The notes: generated from the letters alone by a model not told the origin. 23,635 nucleotides of DNA from Pseudomonadota bacterium (GCA_023388075.1 JAEWGX010000089.1:1-23635); one strand, 5' to 3'. Positions 11,022-19,050 are shown, counted from the stretch's first letter. Program-made: numbers and translations.

Positions 11022-11142
11022 CTTTCGGCTCCGCTGGCGGCGGAGCATGATGGCAAGGTGGCCGGAGGGCGAGCCGGCAATGGGTGGCAGGCAGGCGTGT
11101 TTCCTGCCGGCCGTGCTCGTTTGCGTGCCGGCCTGCCAAAAG

Positions 11143-11157
11143 GTATATTTACCATAC
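11143..11157. promoter_or_regulatory. Inverted repeat in AT-rich patch upstream of azurin gene
   Basis: GTATATTTACCATAC has arms GTAT and ATAC separated by seven bases and lies in the only AT-rich patch before the azurin gene, 51 bases from its start. This is where a promoter or operator is expected. The layout faintly recalls Rrf2/NsrR-type sites, but the arms are short and I assign no regulator. Confidence 0.3.
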
Positions 11158-11208
11158 AGCTTTTAGTGGCGCCCGTAGCCTGTCCTGACGACCAAGAAGG
11201 AGAATCGA

Positions 11209-11661
11209 ATGAACGTGGCACGACTCTGTGCAATCGCCCTCACCACGCTGCTCGCCGCGCCCGTGATGGCGCAGCAATGCGAGACGCAGATCGAAGGCAA
11301 CGACCAGATGAAGTTCAACAAGACCAGCCTGGAGATTCCCGCGAGCTGCAAGGAGTACAAGGTCACGCTGAAGCACGTCGGCAAGCTGCCCAAGGCCGCG
11401 ATGGGGCACAACTGGGTGCTCACCAAGACTTCGGACATGCAGCCCGTCGTGGCCGCCTCCATCAAGGCAGGTGCAGCCAACGACTACCTGCCCAAGGGCG
11501 ACGCGCGGGTGCTTGCCCACACCAAGATGCTCGGCGGCGGGGAGAGCGACACGGTGACGGTGGACGTGAGCAAGCTGCAGGCCGGCGCCGACTACACCTT
11601 CTTCTGCTCGTTCCCCGGCCACTCCTCGCTCATGAAGGGGACCCTGAAGGTCGCGAAGTAG
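11209..11661 (+). CDS. azu: Azurin, periplasmic type I copper protein
   Basis: Small blue copper electron carrier of the periplasm. The 150-aa precursor has a signal peptide with the cleavage site APVMA|QQC after residue 21, leaving 129 residues, very close to the length of known azurins. Copper ligands are all visible: His in MGHNWVL, and Cys, His and Met in FCSFPGHSSLMKG. The disulfide cysteines (QQCETQ and ASCKEY) are present. The start ATG has AAGGAG upstream at 11199-11204. It is monocistronic by layout: the icd terminator lies before it and the convergent hmuV gene ends only eight bases after it. Likely partners are cytochromes, nitrite reductase or oxidases, none of which is in the window. 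Confidence 0.97.
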   Translation: MNVARLCAIALTTLLAAPVMAQQCETQIEGNDQMKFNKTSLEIPASCKEYKVTLKHVGKLPKAAMGHNWVLTKTSDMQPVVAASIKAGAANDYLPKGDARVLAHTKMLGGGESDTVTVDVSKLQAGADYTFFCSFPGHSSLMKGTLKVAK

Positions 11662-11669
11662 CGGCTCGC

Positions 11670-12467
11670 TCAGGCGGGGGCGTCGCCGAACAGGACCAGC
11701 GGCGTGCCGGGCCGCAGCGGATGCTCCAGCACCGTCGCGGACATGGCGTAGGCCGTGCGCAGGTGCGCGGCCGTGAGCGCGCGGGCCGGCGTATCCAGCG
11801 CCACGGTGCGGCCGGCGGCGAGCAGGAGCAGGCGGTCGCACCAGGTGGCGGCCAGATTCACGTCGTGCAGCACCACCAGCGCGGCGAGCCGCATCTCCCG
11901 GACGATGTCCCGGACCGCCTGCAGCAGCGTCGCCTGGTGCAAGGGATCCAGCGCCGCGGTCGGCTCGTCGAGGAACAGTACCCGATACTCACCGGGCTCC
12001 CGGGCCGCGAGCAGCTGCACCAGCACGCGGGCGAACTGGACGCGCTGCATCTCGCCGCCGGAGAGGGTGGCGATCCGGCGGTCGGCCAGGTCGCTCGCAT
12101 CGGCAAGCCGCAGCGCTCGGGTCACGAGTGCATCCACCTCGTCAGGCGCGAGCTCGGGAAACGGATAGGCGCCCATGGCGACGACGGTGCGGGTCTCCAG
12201 GTCGAACGCGGGCGTGGTGACCTGCGGCAGCACCGCGCGGCGGCGCGCGAGCTCCCGATGCCGGATGGAGGCGATCGCCTGCTCGCCCAGCCGCAGCTCT
12301 CCGGCGGCGGGCTTCAGCTCGCCGGCGAGCGTTGCGAGCAGGGTGGTCTTGCCGGCTCCGTTCGCGCCGAGCACGCCGAGAACCTCGCCCGGCGGCAGGT
12401 CCAGCGACACGCCGGAGAGCACGGTGCGCGGGCCCCGGGCACAGGCCAGGTCTTCTGCCGTCAGCAT
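11670..12467 (-). CDS. hmuV: Heme ABC transporter ATP-binding protein
   Basis: Cytoplasmic ATPase that powers heme import through HmuU. The 265-aa protein has the Walker A GANGAGKTT at residues 34-42, Q-loop around LPQVTTPAF, the signature LSGGEMQRVQFARVL, Walker B VLFLDEPTAALD and the switch histidine in VVLHDVN. GEMQRV and TYAMSATVLEHPLRPGTPLV-like C-terminal features are typical of HmuV/BtuD-type importers rather than exporters. It starts with ATG seven bases after the hmuU stop, and is the last gene of the hmu operon. Its end faces the azurin gene tail to tail with eight bases between the stops, so no separate terminator fits between them. Confidence 0.95.
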   Translation of the reverse strand: MLTAEDLACARGPRTVLSGVSLDLPPGEVLGVLGANGAGKTTLLATLAGELKPAAGELRLGEQAIASIRHRELARRRAVLPQVTTPAFDLETRTVVAMGAYPFPELAPDEVDALVTRALRLADASDLADRRIATLSGGEMQRVQFARVLVQLLAAREPGEYRVLFLDEPTAALDPLHQATLLQAVRDIVREMRLAALVVLHDVNLAATWCDRLLLLAAGRTVALDTPARALTAAHLRTAYAMSATVLEHPLRPGTPLVLFGDAPA

Positions 12468-12474
12468 CGCTTCA

Positions 12475-13509
12475 TCAGGCCGTCCGCCGGCTGAGCAGCC
12501 ACAGCAGGAAGGGGCCGCCCACGAGGCTGGTGACGATGCCGATCGGCAGCTCCGACGGAATCACCGCCACGCGGGAGAGCCAGTCAGCCAGCGTGAGCGC
12601 AATGCCGCCGCCGACGACGGTCGCGGGCAGCAGCAGGCGGTGGTCGGCGCCGAGGCTCAACCGCACCAGGTGCGGCACCACCAGCCCGACGAATCCGATG
12701 GTGCCGGTGAGCGAGACGAGCGGGCCGACCAGCAGTGCCGCCAGCACGATCAGGCGGCGCCTGAGCTGGCGCAACGCGAAGCCCAGATGCTGTGCCTCGC
12801 GCTCGCCGAGCAGCAGCGCGTTCATCGCTCGCCAGTTCCGCATCAGCAGCCAGCTCAGCAGCGCCACCCAGGGCGCGGTACCCGCGAGGAGCGGCCATGT
12901 CGCGCCAGCGAGGCTGCCGAGGTTCCAGAAGGTGAGGTTGCGAAGCTGCGTGTCGTCGGCCCGGAACGAGAGCCAGCCGATCAGGCTGGCGCAGATGGCA
13001 TTGATCGCGATGCCGGCCAACAGTACGCCGGCCACGCCGGGCTGGCGGCTCCCGAGCCGGTAGGCGAGGGCGGTAGCAGCAAGGCTGCCGACAAAGGCAC
13101 TCGGCGCGACGATCGCGAGATTCGAGCTCAGCAGCACGATCGCGGAGACGGCCCCGAGCGAGCCGCCGAGCGACACGCCGATGAGCCCGGGCTCGGCCAG
13201 CGGATTGCGAAAGAGTGCCTGCATGGCCGCGCCTGCGATGGCGAGCCCCGCGCCGACCACCACCGCGAAGAGCACCCGGGGCAGTCGCACCTCCAGGAGC
13301 ACGTTGCGCCAGAGCACCTCCTCCGCCTCCAGCGCGGAGGCGAAGAGCAGCGCAGGCACTCGCGCGAGCGGAATCGAGACAGCGCCGCTCGCGGCCGCGC
13401 ACAGCACCAGCGCGCAGAGCACCGCGACCAGCACGGCGATGGAGCGGAACCGGGTGCGCGCGGACCCGTGCGCCGGTGCGGCACCGGCCATCACGTGCAC
13501 AGGCGGCAT
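12475..13509 (-). CDS. hmuU: Heme ABC transporter permease (FecCD/BtuC family)
   Basis: Inner-membrane permease for heme. The protein has about nine to ten hydrophobic segments and the FecCD-family features LWRNVLLEVRLPRVLFAVVV, AGAAMQALFRNPLAEPGLIG, AGIAINAI and the loop GTIGFVGLVVPHLVRL. From ATG 13509 it is 344 aa, the usual size, and starts 10 bases after the hmuT stop. An ATG at 13548 would add 13 residues and overlap hmuT; GTG or ATG codons near 13491 are also possible. No strong Shine-Dalgarno sequence distinguishes them, and coupling with hmuT is likely. Heme rather than siderophore or B12 specificity is inferred from hmuS and hmuR in the same operon. Confidence 0.94.
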   Translation of the reverse strand: MPPVHVMAGAAPAHGSARTRFRSIAVLVAVLCALVLCAAASGAVSIPLARVPALLFASALEAEEVLWRNVLLEVRLPRVLFAVVVGAGLAIAGAAMQALFRNPLAEPGLIGVSLGGSLGAVSAIVLLSSNLAIVAPSAFVGSLAATALAYRLGSRQPGVAGVLLAGIAINAICASLIGWLSFRADDTQLRNLTFWNLGSLAGATWPLLAGTAPWVALLSWLLMRNWRAMNALLLGEREAQHLGFALRQLRRRLIVLAALLVGPLVSLTGTIGFVGLVVPHLVRLSLGADHRLLLPATVVGGGIALTLADWLSRVAVIPSELPIGIVTSLVGGPFLLWLLSRRTA

Positions 13510-13519
13510 GGGGCGATTC

Positions 13520-14374
13520 TCAGCCGCCCGCGCCGGCACGGCCGGCAAGGCCGTCCTGCAGGCGCTGCAGCGCGTGAGGCAGCCGCGGTCCGAAGCCGAG
13601 GAGCAGCAGATCTTCCATGACCACGATCCTACCGCTACGGGCCGCTGGCGTGACCGCGACGCCAGGTTGCGCCACGAAGGCGTCGAGGCTGCCGAGGGCG
13701 CGCAGCGTCATCCGCGTGGTGACGATCGCGTCGGGCTTGAGGGCGGCGACCATTTCCGCCGAGATCGCCTTGTAGCCGCTCTGCGAGTCGAAGACGTTTC
13801 GCGCGCCGGCCAGCGCAAGCATCGCGTCGGCGGCGGTTTCGCGCCCGGCCGCCTGCAGCCGCCCGGTATGGCTGCTGAGCAGCAGCACCCGCATCGGCGG
13901 GCCCCCCGGCCGCTGCTGGTCCGCGCGCGCCACGCCGAGGCGGATCTCCTCGGCGAGGGCGGCGCCTTCTCGAGACGCCCCGAGCTCGTCGGCGACGATG
14001 CCGATCGCGCGTACCAGGCTGTCCACCAGAGGGTCGGAAGGCACGGTGACGATGGGGATGCCGAGCTCGCGCAGCTGCGCGAAGGCCTGCGGCGGCCCGG
14101 CATGCTCGGAGGCGAGCACCAGGTCCGGGGAGAGGCTCGCGACGCCTTCCACCGCGAAGCTGCGGTAGTAGCCCACCCGTGGCAGCTTCAGCGCGGCCGC
14201 AGGGAACACGCTCGAGTCGTCCACGCCGGCCACGCGTGCGCCGCACCCCAGCGCGAAGGCGATCTCGGTCACGGTGCCGCCCAGGCAGACGACTCGCCGC
14301 GGCAGGACGTCCGCCTGCGAGCGGGATGCCGCGAGGAGCAGTGGCGCGACACCGAGGAAACGACGGCGGTCCAT
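13520..14374 (-). CDS. hmuT: Periplasmic heme-binding protein of ABC importer
   Basis: Periplasmic carrier passing heme from the receptor to HmuUV. The 284-aa precursor begins MDRRRFLGVAPLLLAASRSQA, a signal peptide with an RRR-F-L sequence resembling a twin-arginine signal but with a short hydrophobic core. The mature part shows the type III binding-protein fold signs: RRVVCLGGTVTEIAFALG, VGYYRSFAVEGVASLSPDLVLASEHAGPP and, after the helical linker, GYKAISAEMVAALKPDAIVTTRMTL. The Tyr and His residues near GYYRS and SEHAGP are typical of heme carriers. ATG 14374 is chosen because it gives the signal peptide; the longer open frame upstream overlaps hmuS. It starts 20 bases after the hmuS stop. 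Confidence 0.94.
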   Translation of the reverse strand: MDRRRFLGVAPLLLAASRSQADVLPRRVVCLGGTVTEIAFALGCGARVAGVDDSSVFPAAALKLPRVGYYRSFAVEGVASLSPDLVLASEHAGPPQAFAQLRELGIPIVTVPSDPLVDSLVRAIGIVADELGASREGAALAEEIRLGVARADQQRPGGPPMRVLLLSSHTGRLQAAGRETAADAMLALAGARNVFDSQSGYKAISAEMVAALKPDAIVTTRMTLRALGSLDAFVAQPGVAVTPAARSGRIVVMEDLLLLGFGPRLPHALQRLQDGLAGRAGAGG

Positions 14375-14394
14375 GCTGCGCGATGCAGGGCGGC

Positions 14395-15429
14395 TCAAGC
14401 GGCGAGCGGCGTCTTGCACAGGCCGGTCAGCAGCTCGCGCCAGGACGGCAGCTCCGGCTTGCCCGGCTTGCGTGCCCCGAAGAACTGCACCACCAGTTGC
14501 CCGCCGGGCTCGTAGGCCTCGATCGAGGTGACCCAGCCGTCGCTGGTCGGCTTGTTCACCACCCACGTGTCGTGGATCGCCGAGGTATCGAGGTGCAGGT
14601 TGAAGAGGGGATCGAGCACGTTGAACCAGGGGCCGGTGCGAGCGAGCTTCGACACCGGCCCGGAGTGGATCTGCACGATGCCGCGGTTGGCGACGAAGCA
14701 CATGATCGGGATCTCGCGGTCGGCGGCAGCCTTCAGCATCGCTTCGCATGCGTCGTTGCCGACGGCCTGGGCCAGGTCGGCGCCGACCGCGCGCAGCGCG
14801 CCGAGGCGGGACACCCGGTACTTGCGCAGCATCGGGAAGAAATCGTGGGTGTCCCTGAGCGACAGCCAGTGCTCGCGCAGCCCGGCAGGGTCGTCCACCT
14901 GGTCCCGCTCCACCAGCGAGGGGATCGGTTTCGGCGAAGGCAGGTGCTTCGATGCCGAGGCGAAGCGCGCCACCAGCGTGTCCCACGCCGCTGCGTCGGT
15001 CTCGTCGGTCCGGTAGATCTTGTGGATCGCGACGCCTTCGCCATCGAAGAACTGCAGGCTGCGACGTCCGTTCTCGACGACGGCATAGGCGTGCTTCCAG
15101 TGCCCGAAGAACATGCGCAGGTCGATATCCGGGCCGAGCACGACCCCCATCGCGCCGTCGGCCTGGATGTCCTCGTACGCGCCGTGCCGCTCGTGCACGC
15201 ACCAGTCGTTGCGCGCGAGCGCCATGACCCGTCCCAACGTGCCCAGCTCGCGGAATATCGCCTGTGGGGCGCCGTCGAGCTGCACCGATTCGAGGCCGCA
15301 GTCGGCGGCCACCAATTCCGCTTCGCTCACGCCCAGCCGGCGCGCGCGTTCGCGGATGCGCAGCTTGGGATCCTGGGCCACCAGCGCGTCGTGGCGGGCG
15401 CGAAGCTTCTCGAAAGTCTCGCTCTGCAT
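14395..15429 (-). CDS. hmuS: Cytoplasmic heme-handling/degrading protein HmuS
   Basis: ChuS/HmuS-family protein that binds incoming heme in the cytoplasm and in studied members breaks it down or delivers it. At 344 aa it is full length. The family's two structural repeats are visible: the N-terminal half with LGRVMALARNDWCVHERHG, LRMFFGHWKHAYAVVEN and LQFFDGEGVAIHKIY, and the C-terminal half with IMCFVANRGIVQIHSGPV, WFNVLDPLFNLHLD and VVQFFGARKPGKPE. The start ATG 15429 has GGAGG five bases upstream, the best ribosome site in the operon. It lies between the HmuY-like lipoprotein (32 bases upstream) and hmuT. The substrate of the whole operon as heme rests largely on this gene. Confidence 0.96.
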   Translation of the reverse strand: MQSETFEKLRARHDALVAQDPKLRIRERARRLGVSEAELVAADCGLESVQLDGAPQAIFRELGTLGRVMALARNDWCVHERHGAYEDIQADGAMGVVLGPDIDLRMFFGHWKHAYAVVENGRRSLQFFDGEGVAIHKIYRTDETDAAAWDTLVARFASASKHLPSPKPIPSLVERDQVDDPAGLREHWLSLRDTHDFFPMLRKYRVSRLGALRAVGADLAQAVGNDACEAMLKAAADREIPIMCFVANRGIVQIHSGPVSKLARTGPWFNVLDPLFNLHLDTSAIHDTWVVNKPTSDGWVTSIEAYEPGGQLVVQFFGARKPGKPELPSWRELLTGLCKTPLAA

Positions 15430-15461
15430 GTCATCCTCCGTTGATGCGACGTCCGCGGCGC

Positions 15462-16745
15462 TCACTGGGCCGCCGGCTGGACGTCGAAGGCGATCGTCCA
15501 GGTCTGCTGGCTCGCCGAGTTGTTCGGATCCGCGTAGCTGATCGCGGTCACGTGCATGCGCGCGTAGCTGTTGCCTTCGCCCGAGCGCAGCAGGGTCGCA
15601 GCGTCGGGATTGGCCGCCAGCAGGTGCGCGGTTGGCGGCAGCCCGGCCGATTGAGCCGCCGCTGCCGTCGGAAAGTAGCGGTACCAGCCGAAGTCGAGCG
15701 GGTCCGGATACGCGCCCCGGTACTGCGGGCCGAGCTCCGAGGAAAGCGCATCGGACTTCCACTGCGCCGGGGCGGCCGGCACGGCCATGTCGGCTGCGGT
15801 CAGGTCGGCGAGCGTTTCCGACGGCAGGGCGCTGCTGAACCGGGCGGCGATGATCCCGCCCTCGGCGTCGTAGAAGCCGGCCGGCTGCTTGCCGACGAAC
15901 CCGGCGACCTTGCCCGCGCCCGAGTCGCCGCCGTTCAGCTTGACGTTGTAGCGGTTGAAGGCGATCTGCCACTGGCCCGCCTCGCTGCTCACGGTCCCGG
16001 TCACCAGGTCGAAATAGACCCACGCGCTCGCGTCGCTCGCGTCGACCGAGGCCGTGCGTGGCGGCGTGGACGGATCATCGGCGCGGTTCACCCAGCGGAA
16101 GCTCGGATGGCCGGAAGCCGTTCCGCTGGCTCCGCCGTAGTAGCCGGTCATCTGCAGAGCGAACACGGGATTCGTCGCAGTGCCGACCGCATCGGGGCTG
16201 GAGCTGTCGGTCGTGATCAGGAAGACGCGGTAATTGGGATAGAAGAGGTGGTCCCCCGCGACGCCGTACTCGAAGGCGGCGACGCCGACCGCGTTCGTGC
16301 CGGTGAACACGCCGTCGGACGAGTCCTTGAAGTACACCGCGGCCGGCATCGGCCCGTCCACCGGATCGACGGTGGCGTCGGTCCAGGCGCCGAGCTCGGT
16401 CCAGGTATGGTCGAACGGGCCGCCGAAGGCGCCACCCTGGCCGCTGCCGCTCACCCCGCTGTTGGTCCAGAGCGAGGCCGAGCGGCCACCGCCCTGCACC
16501 TTCAGGTCCCAGGCGTTGCCCGTGCACCCCGCCACCTCGGCGGCCGCGTCGAAGTCGTAGCAGAGCGTCTCCCCCGCCGGCGGCAAGGCGAAGTTCCAGA
16601 CGGCCGACTTGGTGAACAGGTTGGTCTGGGGTGGGGGGGGCGTACTCGAGACGGGTGGCGGCGGATCGTCGCTGCTGCCACCGCAGGCTCCCAGCGTCAG
16701 GGCGATGATCGCGGCGCCGCCGGCATTCCTGATTCCATTCTTCAT
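15462..16745 (-). CDS. HmuY-like heme-binding lipoprotein with two tandem domains
   Basis: A 427-aa lipoprotein probably anchored at the outer membrane. The signal MKNGIRNAGGAAIIALTLGAC ends in the lipobox LGAC with Cys21, followed by Gly-Gly-Ser-Ser-Asp-Asp and a proline-rich linker (about 27-41). The rest seems to hold two copies of a HmuY-like beta domain: one from about residue 57 (CYDFDAAAEV, NAWDLKVQGGGRSASLWTNS) and one from about 240 (WVYFDLVTGTV, QWQIAFNRYNVKLNGGDSGA). ATG 16745 is preferred to 16754 because AAGGA sits nine bases before it but directly against the other. It lies between receptor and hmuS, so heme capture is the likely role. A C8 tract lies in the linker (see findings). 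Family call is good; ligand is inferred. Confidence 0.85.
   Translation of the reverse strand: MKNGIRNAGGAAIIALTLGACGGSSDDPPPPVSSTPPPPQTNLFTKSAVWNFALPPAGETLCYDFDAAAEVAGCTGNAWDLKVQGGGRSASLWTNSGVSGSGQGGAFGGPFDHTWTELGAWTDATVDPVDGPMPAAVYFKDSSDGVFTGTNAVGVAAFEYGVAGDHLFYPNYRVFLITTDSSSPDAVGTATNPVFALQMTGYYGGASGTASGHPSFRWVNRADDPSTPPRTASVDASDASAWVYFDLVTGTVSSEAGQWQIAFNRYNVKLNGGDSGAGKVAGFVGKQPAGFYDAEGGIIAARFSSALPSETLADLTAADMAVPAAPAQWKSDALSSELGPQYRGAYPDPLDFGWYRYFPTAAAAQSAGLPPTAHLLAANPDAATLLRSGEGNSYARMHVTAISYADPNNSASQQTWTIAFDVQPAAQ
16633..16640 (-). repeat. C8 homopolymer within the HmuY-like gene
   Basis: Eight consecutive G on the plus strand, C8 in the coding sense, encode part of the proline linker (Thr-Pro-Pro-Pro-Pro-Gln). 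As read here the gene is in frame. One base gained or lost would frameshift the protein right after its lipid anchor and linker, about 40 codons in. Confidence 0.9.
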
Positions 16746-16843
16746 CTCGTGCATTCCTTGTTCTTCATCGGTGGTTGTCGGGTAGATCGATCCATGGGCG
16801 ACGCAGTGCCGTGCCGTTGGCGGTTCGCTGCTTCACGGCTTGC

Positions 16844-18901
16844 TCAGCGGGCAGTGCCGAAGTCGTAGCGCAGTCCGAGGTAGACGAATCGCCCGCCCAG
16901 CGGGCCAAAGTCGTCCGGGTCCGCGAAATCGCGCTGCCGGTCGAAGAGGTTGTCCACGCCGGCGAAGACGGTGAGACGAGGCGTGACCTGCTGGTTGACC
17001 ACCAGGTCGACCGTGGTCCATGACGGCGATCGCCCGCCGCTCGTGCTTTGAACGAGCTCGCTGCCCTGGTATCGCGCCCGCACCAGCACCGTCGTACCAG
17101 GCGACGCCTGCCAGTCGAGGCCAACCCGTCCCATGTGGCGCGGGCGCCGGGTGAGCTCGAGCCCGGTGCCGCGATCCTCGGTATCGGTAAGGGTGTAGCC
17201 GGCATTGAGTCGCAGCGTGCCGGCGGCCTGCCAGCTCGCCGACGTCTCGACGCCGCGCGTGCGCGCACGGGAAACGTTCCGGTAGGTAAAGGCGGTGATC
17301 CCGCCGATCGAGACGGCGTTCGCCTCGTCCACCTGTATCAGGTCCTCCACCCGGTTGTCGAAGAGGTTCACGTCGAGGCTCGCGCGGCCGCGCAGCTCGA
17401 TGCGCCCACCGAGCTGGAAGCTGTCGGACTGCTCCGGTCGCAGGTCCGGATTGCCGATCACCATGTAGCCGAGCGAGCTGTGGTCGAAGAGGAAGTGCCG
17501 CTCCTTCAGGTTGGGAACCCGATAGCCCTTGCCGTAGCTCGCGCGCAGCGAGCCGGTCCACTCCGGCGTCTCCAGCAGGCGGGCCCGCACACTCACCTTC
17601 GGTACGGCGTGGGCGCCGAAGTCCGAGTCGTCCTGCCAGCGCCCGCCGACCAGGAGCTCCCAGGTCTCGTTGAAGAGGATGTCGTTCTGGAAGAAGAGCT
17701 CGTCGCTGGTGCGCCGAGTGCTGCCGGCGGTGCCGAGCTCCGAGACGCCGTTGAGCGACTGGTCCAGCTCCTCGCGATGCCAGTCGGCGCCGAACTGCCA
17801 GAGCTGCCGGTACCACAGTGGCAGGTCCACCTGGGCCGTCGCATGGGTCATCCGCTGCGTTGCGATCCGCCCCCGGGTGAACACCTCGTTCGAGAAGGAG
17901 TTGCTCTCGCTGTCGTAGTGCTCGTCCACCGCCTTGATCTCGGTGCGCAGGCCGCTCGCGGCGCGCCAGTCGGCGCCGATGCCAAGACGGTCGCGCTCGA
18001 TCGTCTCGGTCTTGCGCTGGGGAACGTTGTTCGGCGGCGCGAAATAGTTGAAGCGTTGGCGCGCCTCTTCCCGGTAGGCGCTGCCGTCGATCCAGATGCG
18101 GCCGTTGCGCACCGGGAGCCATTCCAGTCGTCCGCCGTACTGTTCGCGGTCCACCGCATCGCCCTGCCGCGCCCAGGCGGAGGGGTCGACGGCGAAGCCT
18201 TCGTCCTCGAGCCGGTCGCCGTTGACCCGGAACCGCCAGCGCTCGCTGCCGCCATCGAGCCGGAAGCGGGCGTGTCGGGTCGCGGCATCCACCGAGTCCC
18301 CGGAGGGGTTCTGGCTGCCACGGGTGCCCACGTCGGCCGAAACCGTGCCGTCGTAACCGGGACGGATCCGCCGGGTGATCACGTTGATCACGCCCCCCAT
18401 CGCGGAGCTGCCGTACTGCGCCGACGTCGCGCCTTTCACCACCTCGATGTGGTCCACCTCGTTCAGCAGGTACTGGCTCAGGTCCACCGTGGAACCGGTG
18501 CTCGGCGTGATCGGCAGCCCGTCGACCAGCACCAGGACCTGGTCGCTGGTGAGTCCCTGGAGCGAGACCTCGTGGCCGGACTTGCCATGGACCTCGCGGA
18601 TCTGCAGCCCCGGCACGTCCTCGAGTGCCTGGCGCAGGGTTCTGGGATGGTTCTTCTCGATCTCCTCGCGGGTGACCACCTCGGTACGGATCGGCGTCTC
18701 GTCCAGCGTCTTCTCGGAGCGGGTGCCGGTGACGACGACCGGGGCGAGCACCGTGGTTGCGCCATGCGGGTCGCTCGACGCCTCCTGCGCGAGCGCCGGC
18801 CCGACCCCGAGCAGCAGCGGCAGGAGCAGGCCTGGCAAAGCGACGCGCTGCGGCGTGCAGGTGGGTCTTGCCGGAGTCGTCAGGCGGCGCGGTGTCGGCA
18901 T
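16844..18901 (-). CDS. hmuR: TonB-dependent heme receptor
   Basis: Outer-membrane gated channel for heme. The 685-aa precursor has a signal peptide ending near GVGPALAQ, a TonB box-like TVLAPVVVTGT, a plug domain (LRQALEDVPGLQIREV, VLVLVDGLPITPS, VDHIEVVKGATSAQYGSSAMGGVINVIT) and a beta-barrel ending in YLGLRYDFGTAR with the usual terminal aromatic pattern. GYRVPNLKERHFLFDH and GNPDLRPEQSDSFQLG correspond to the FRAP/NPDL region conserved in heme receptors, with a histidine nearby. ATG 18901 is chosen because the predicted transcription start lies between it and an upstream in-frame start at 19036. No clear Shine-Dalgarno sequence precedes it. It is the first gene of the operon, directly behind the Fur box. 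Confidence 0.95.
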   Translation of the reverse strand: MPTPRRLTTPARPTCTPQRVALPGLLLPLLLGVGPALAQEASSDPHGATTVLAPVVVTGTRSEKTLDETPIRTEVVTREEIEKNHPRTLRQALEDVPGLQIREVHGKSGHEVSLQGLTSDQVLVLVDGLPITPSTGSTVDLSQYLLNEVDHIEVVKGATSAQYGSSAMGGVINVITRRIRPGYDGTVSADVGTRGSQNPSGDSVDAATRHARFRLDGGSERWRFRVNGDRLEDEGFAVDPSAWARQGDAVDREQYGGRLEWLPVRNGRIWIDGSAYREEARQRFNYFAPPNNVPQRKTETIERDRLGIGADWRAASGLRTEIKAVDEHYDSESNSFSNEVFTRGRIATQRMTHATAQVDLPLWYRQLWQFGADWHREELDQSLNGVSELGTAGSTRRTSDELFFQNDILFNETWELLVGGRWQDDSDFGAHAVPKVSVRARLLETPEWTGSLRASYGKGYRVPNLKERHFLFDHSSLGYMVIGNPDLRPEQSDSFQLGGRIELRGRASLDVNLFDNRVEDLIQVDEANAVSIGGITAFTYRNVSRARTRGVETSASWQAAGTLRLNAGYTLTDTEDRGTGLELTRRPRHMGRVGLDWQASPGTTVLVRARYQGSELVQSTSGGRSPSWTTVDLVVNQQVTPRLTVFAGVDNLFDRQRDFADPDDFGPLGGRFVYLGLRYDFGTAR

Positions 18902-18946
18902 GGAGGTGGGTGGAGCAGGATGTCTTGCAGTGATGTAGAAGCGACG

Positions 18947-18979
18947 GCGAATGATAACGATTCGCACTCCGTGCGACAA
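18947..18979 (-). promoter_or_regulatory. Fur-controlled promoter of the hmu operon
   Basis: The 19-base sequence GCGAATGATAACGATTCGC (18947-18965) matches the classical Fur box at 13 of 19 positions and has palindromic arms GCGAAT/ATTCGC. On the minus strand a promoter overlaps it: -35 TTGTCG (18974-18979), a 17-base spacer, and -10 TATCAT (18951-18956, five of six). Fur bound here would cover the -10. Transcription would start near 18943, about 40 bases before the hmuR start codon. The site is also about 90-100 bases before phhB on the other strand. Confidence 0.8.
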
Positions 18980-19017
18980 GCGGATCCGCGCGCGTCGCGA
19001 ACGATCACCCGCGTCCG

Positions 19018-19023
19018 CATAAT
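19018..19023 (+). promoter_or_regulatory. Possible -10 element for phhB
   Basis: CATAAT matches five of six bases of TATAAT and lies 27 bases before the phhB ATG, with an expected start near 19030. No convincing -35 is seen upstream. Inference only. Confidence 0.3.
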
Positions 19024-19050
19024 GAGGACGAGCCACCGGAGGAGGGATGC

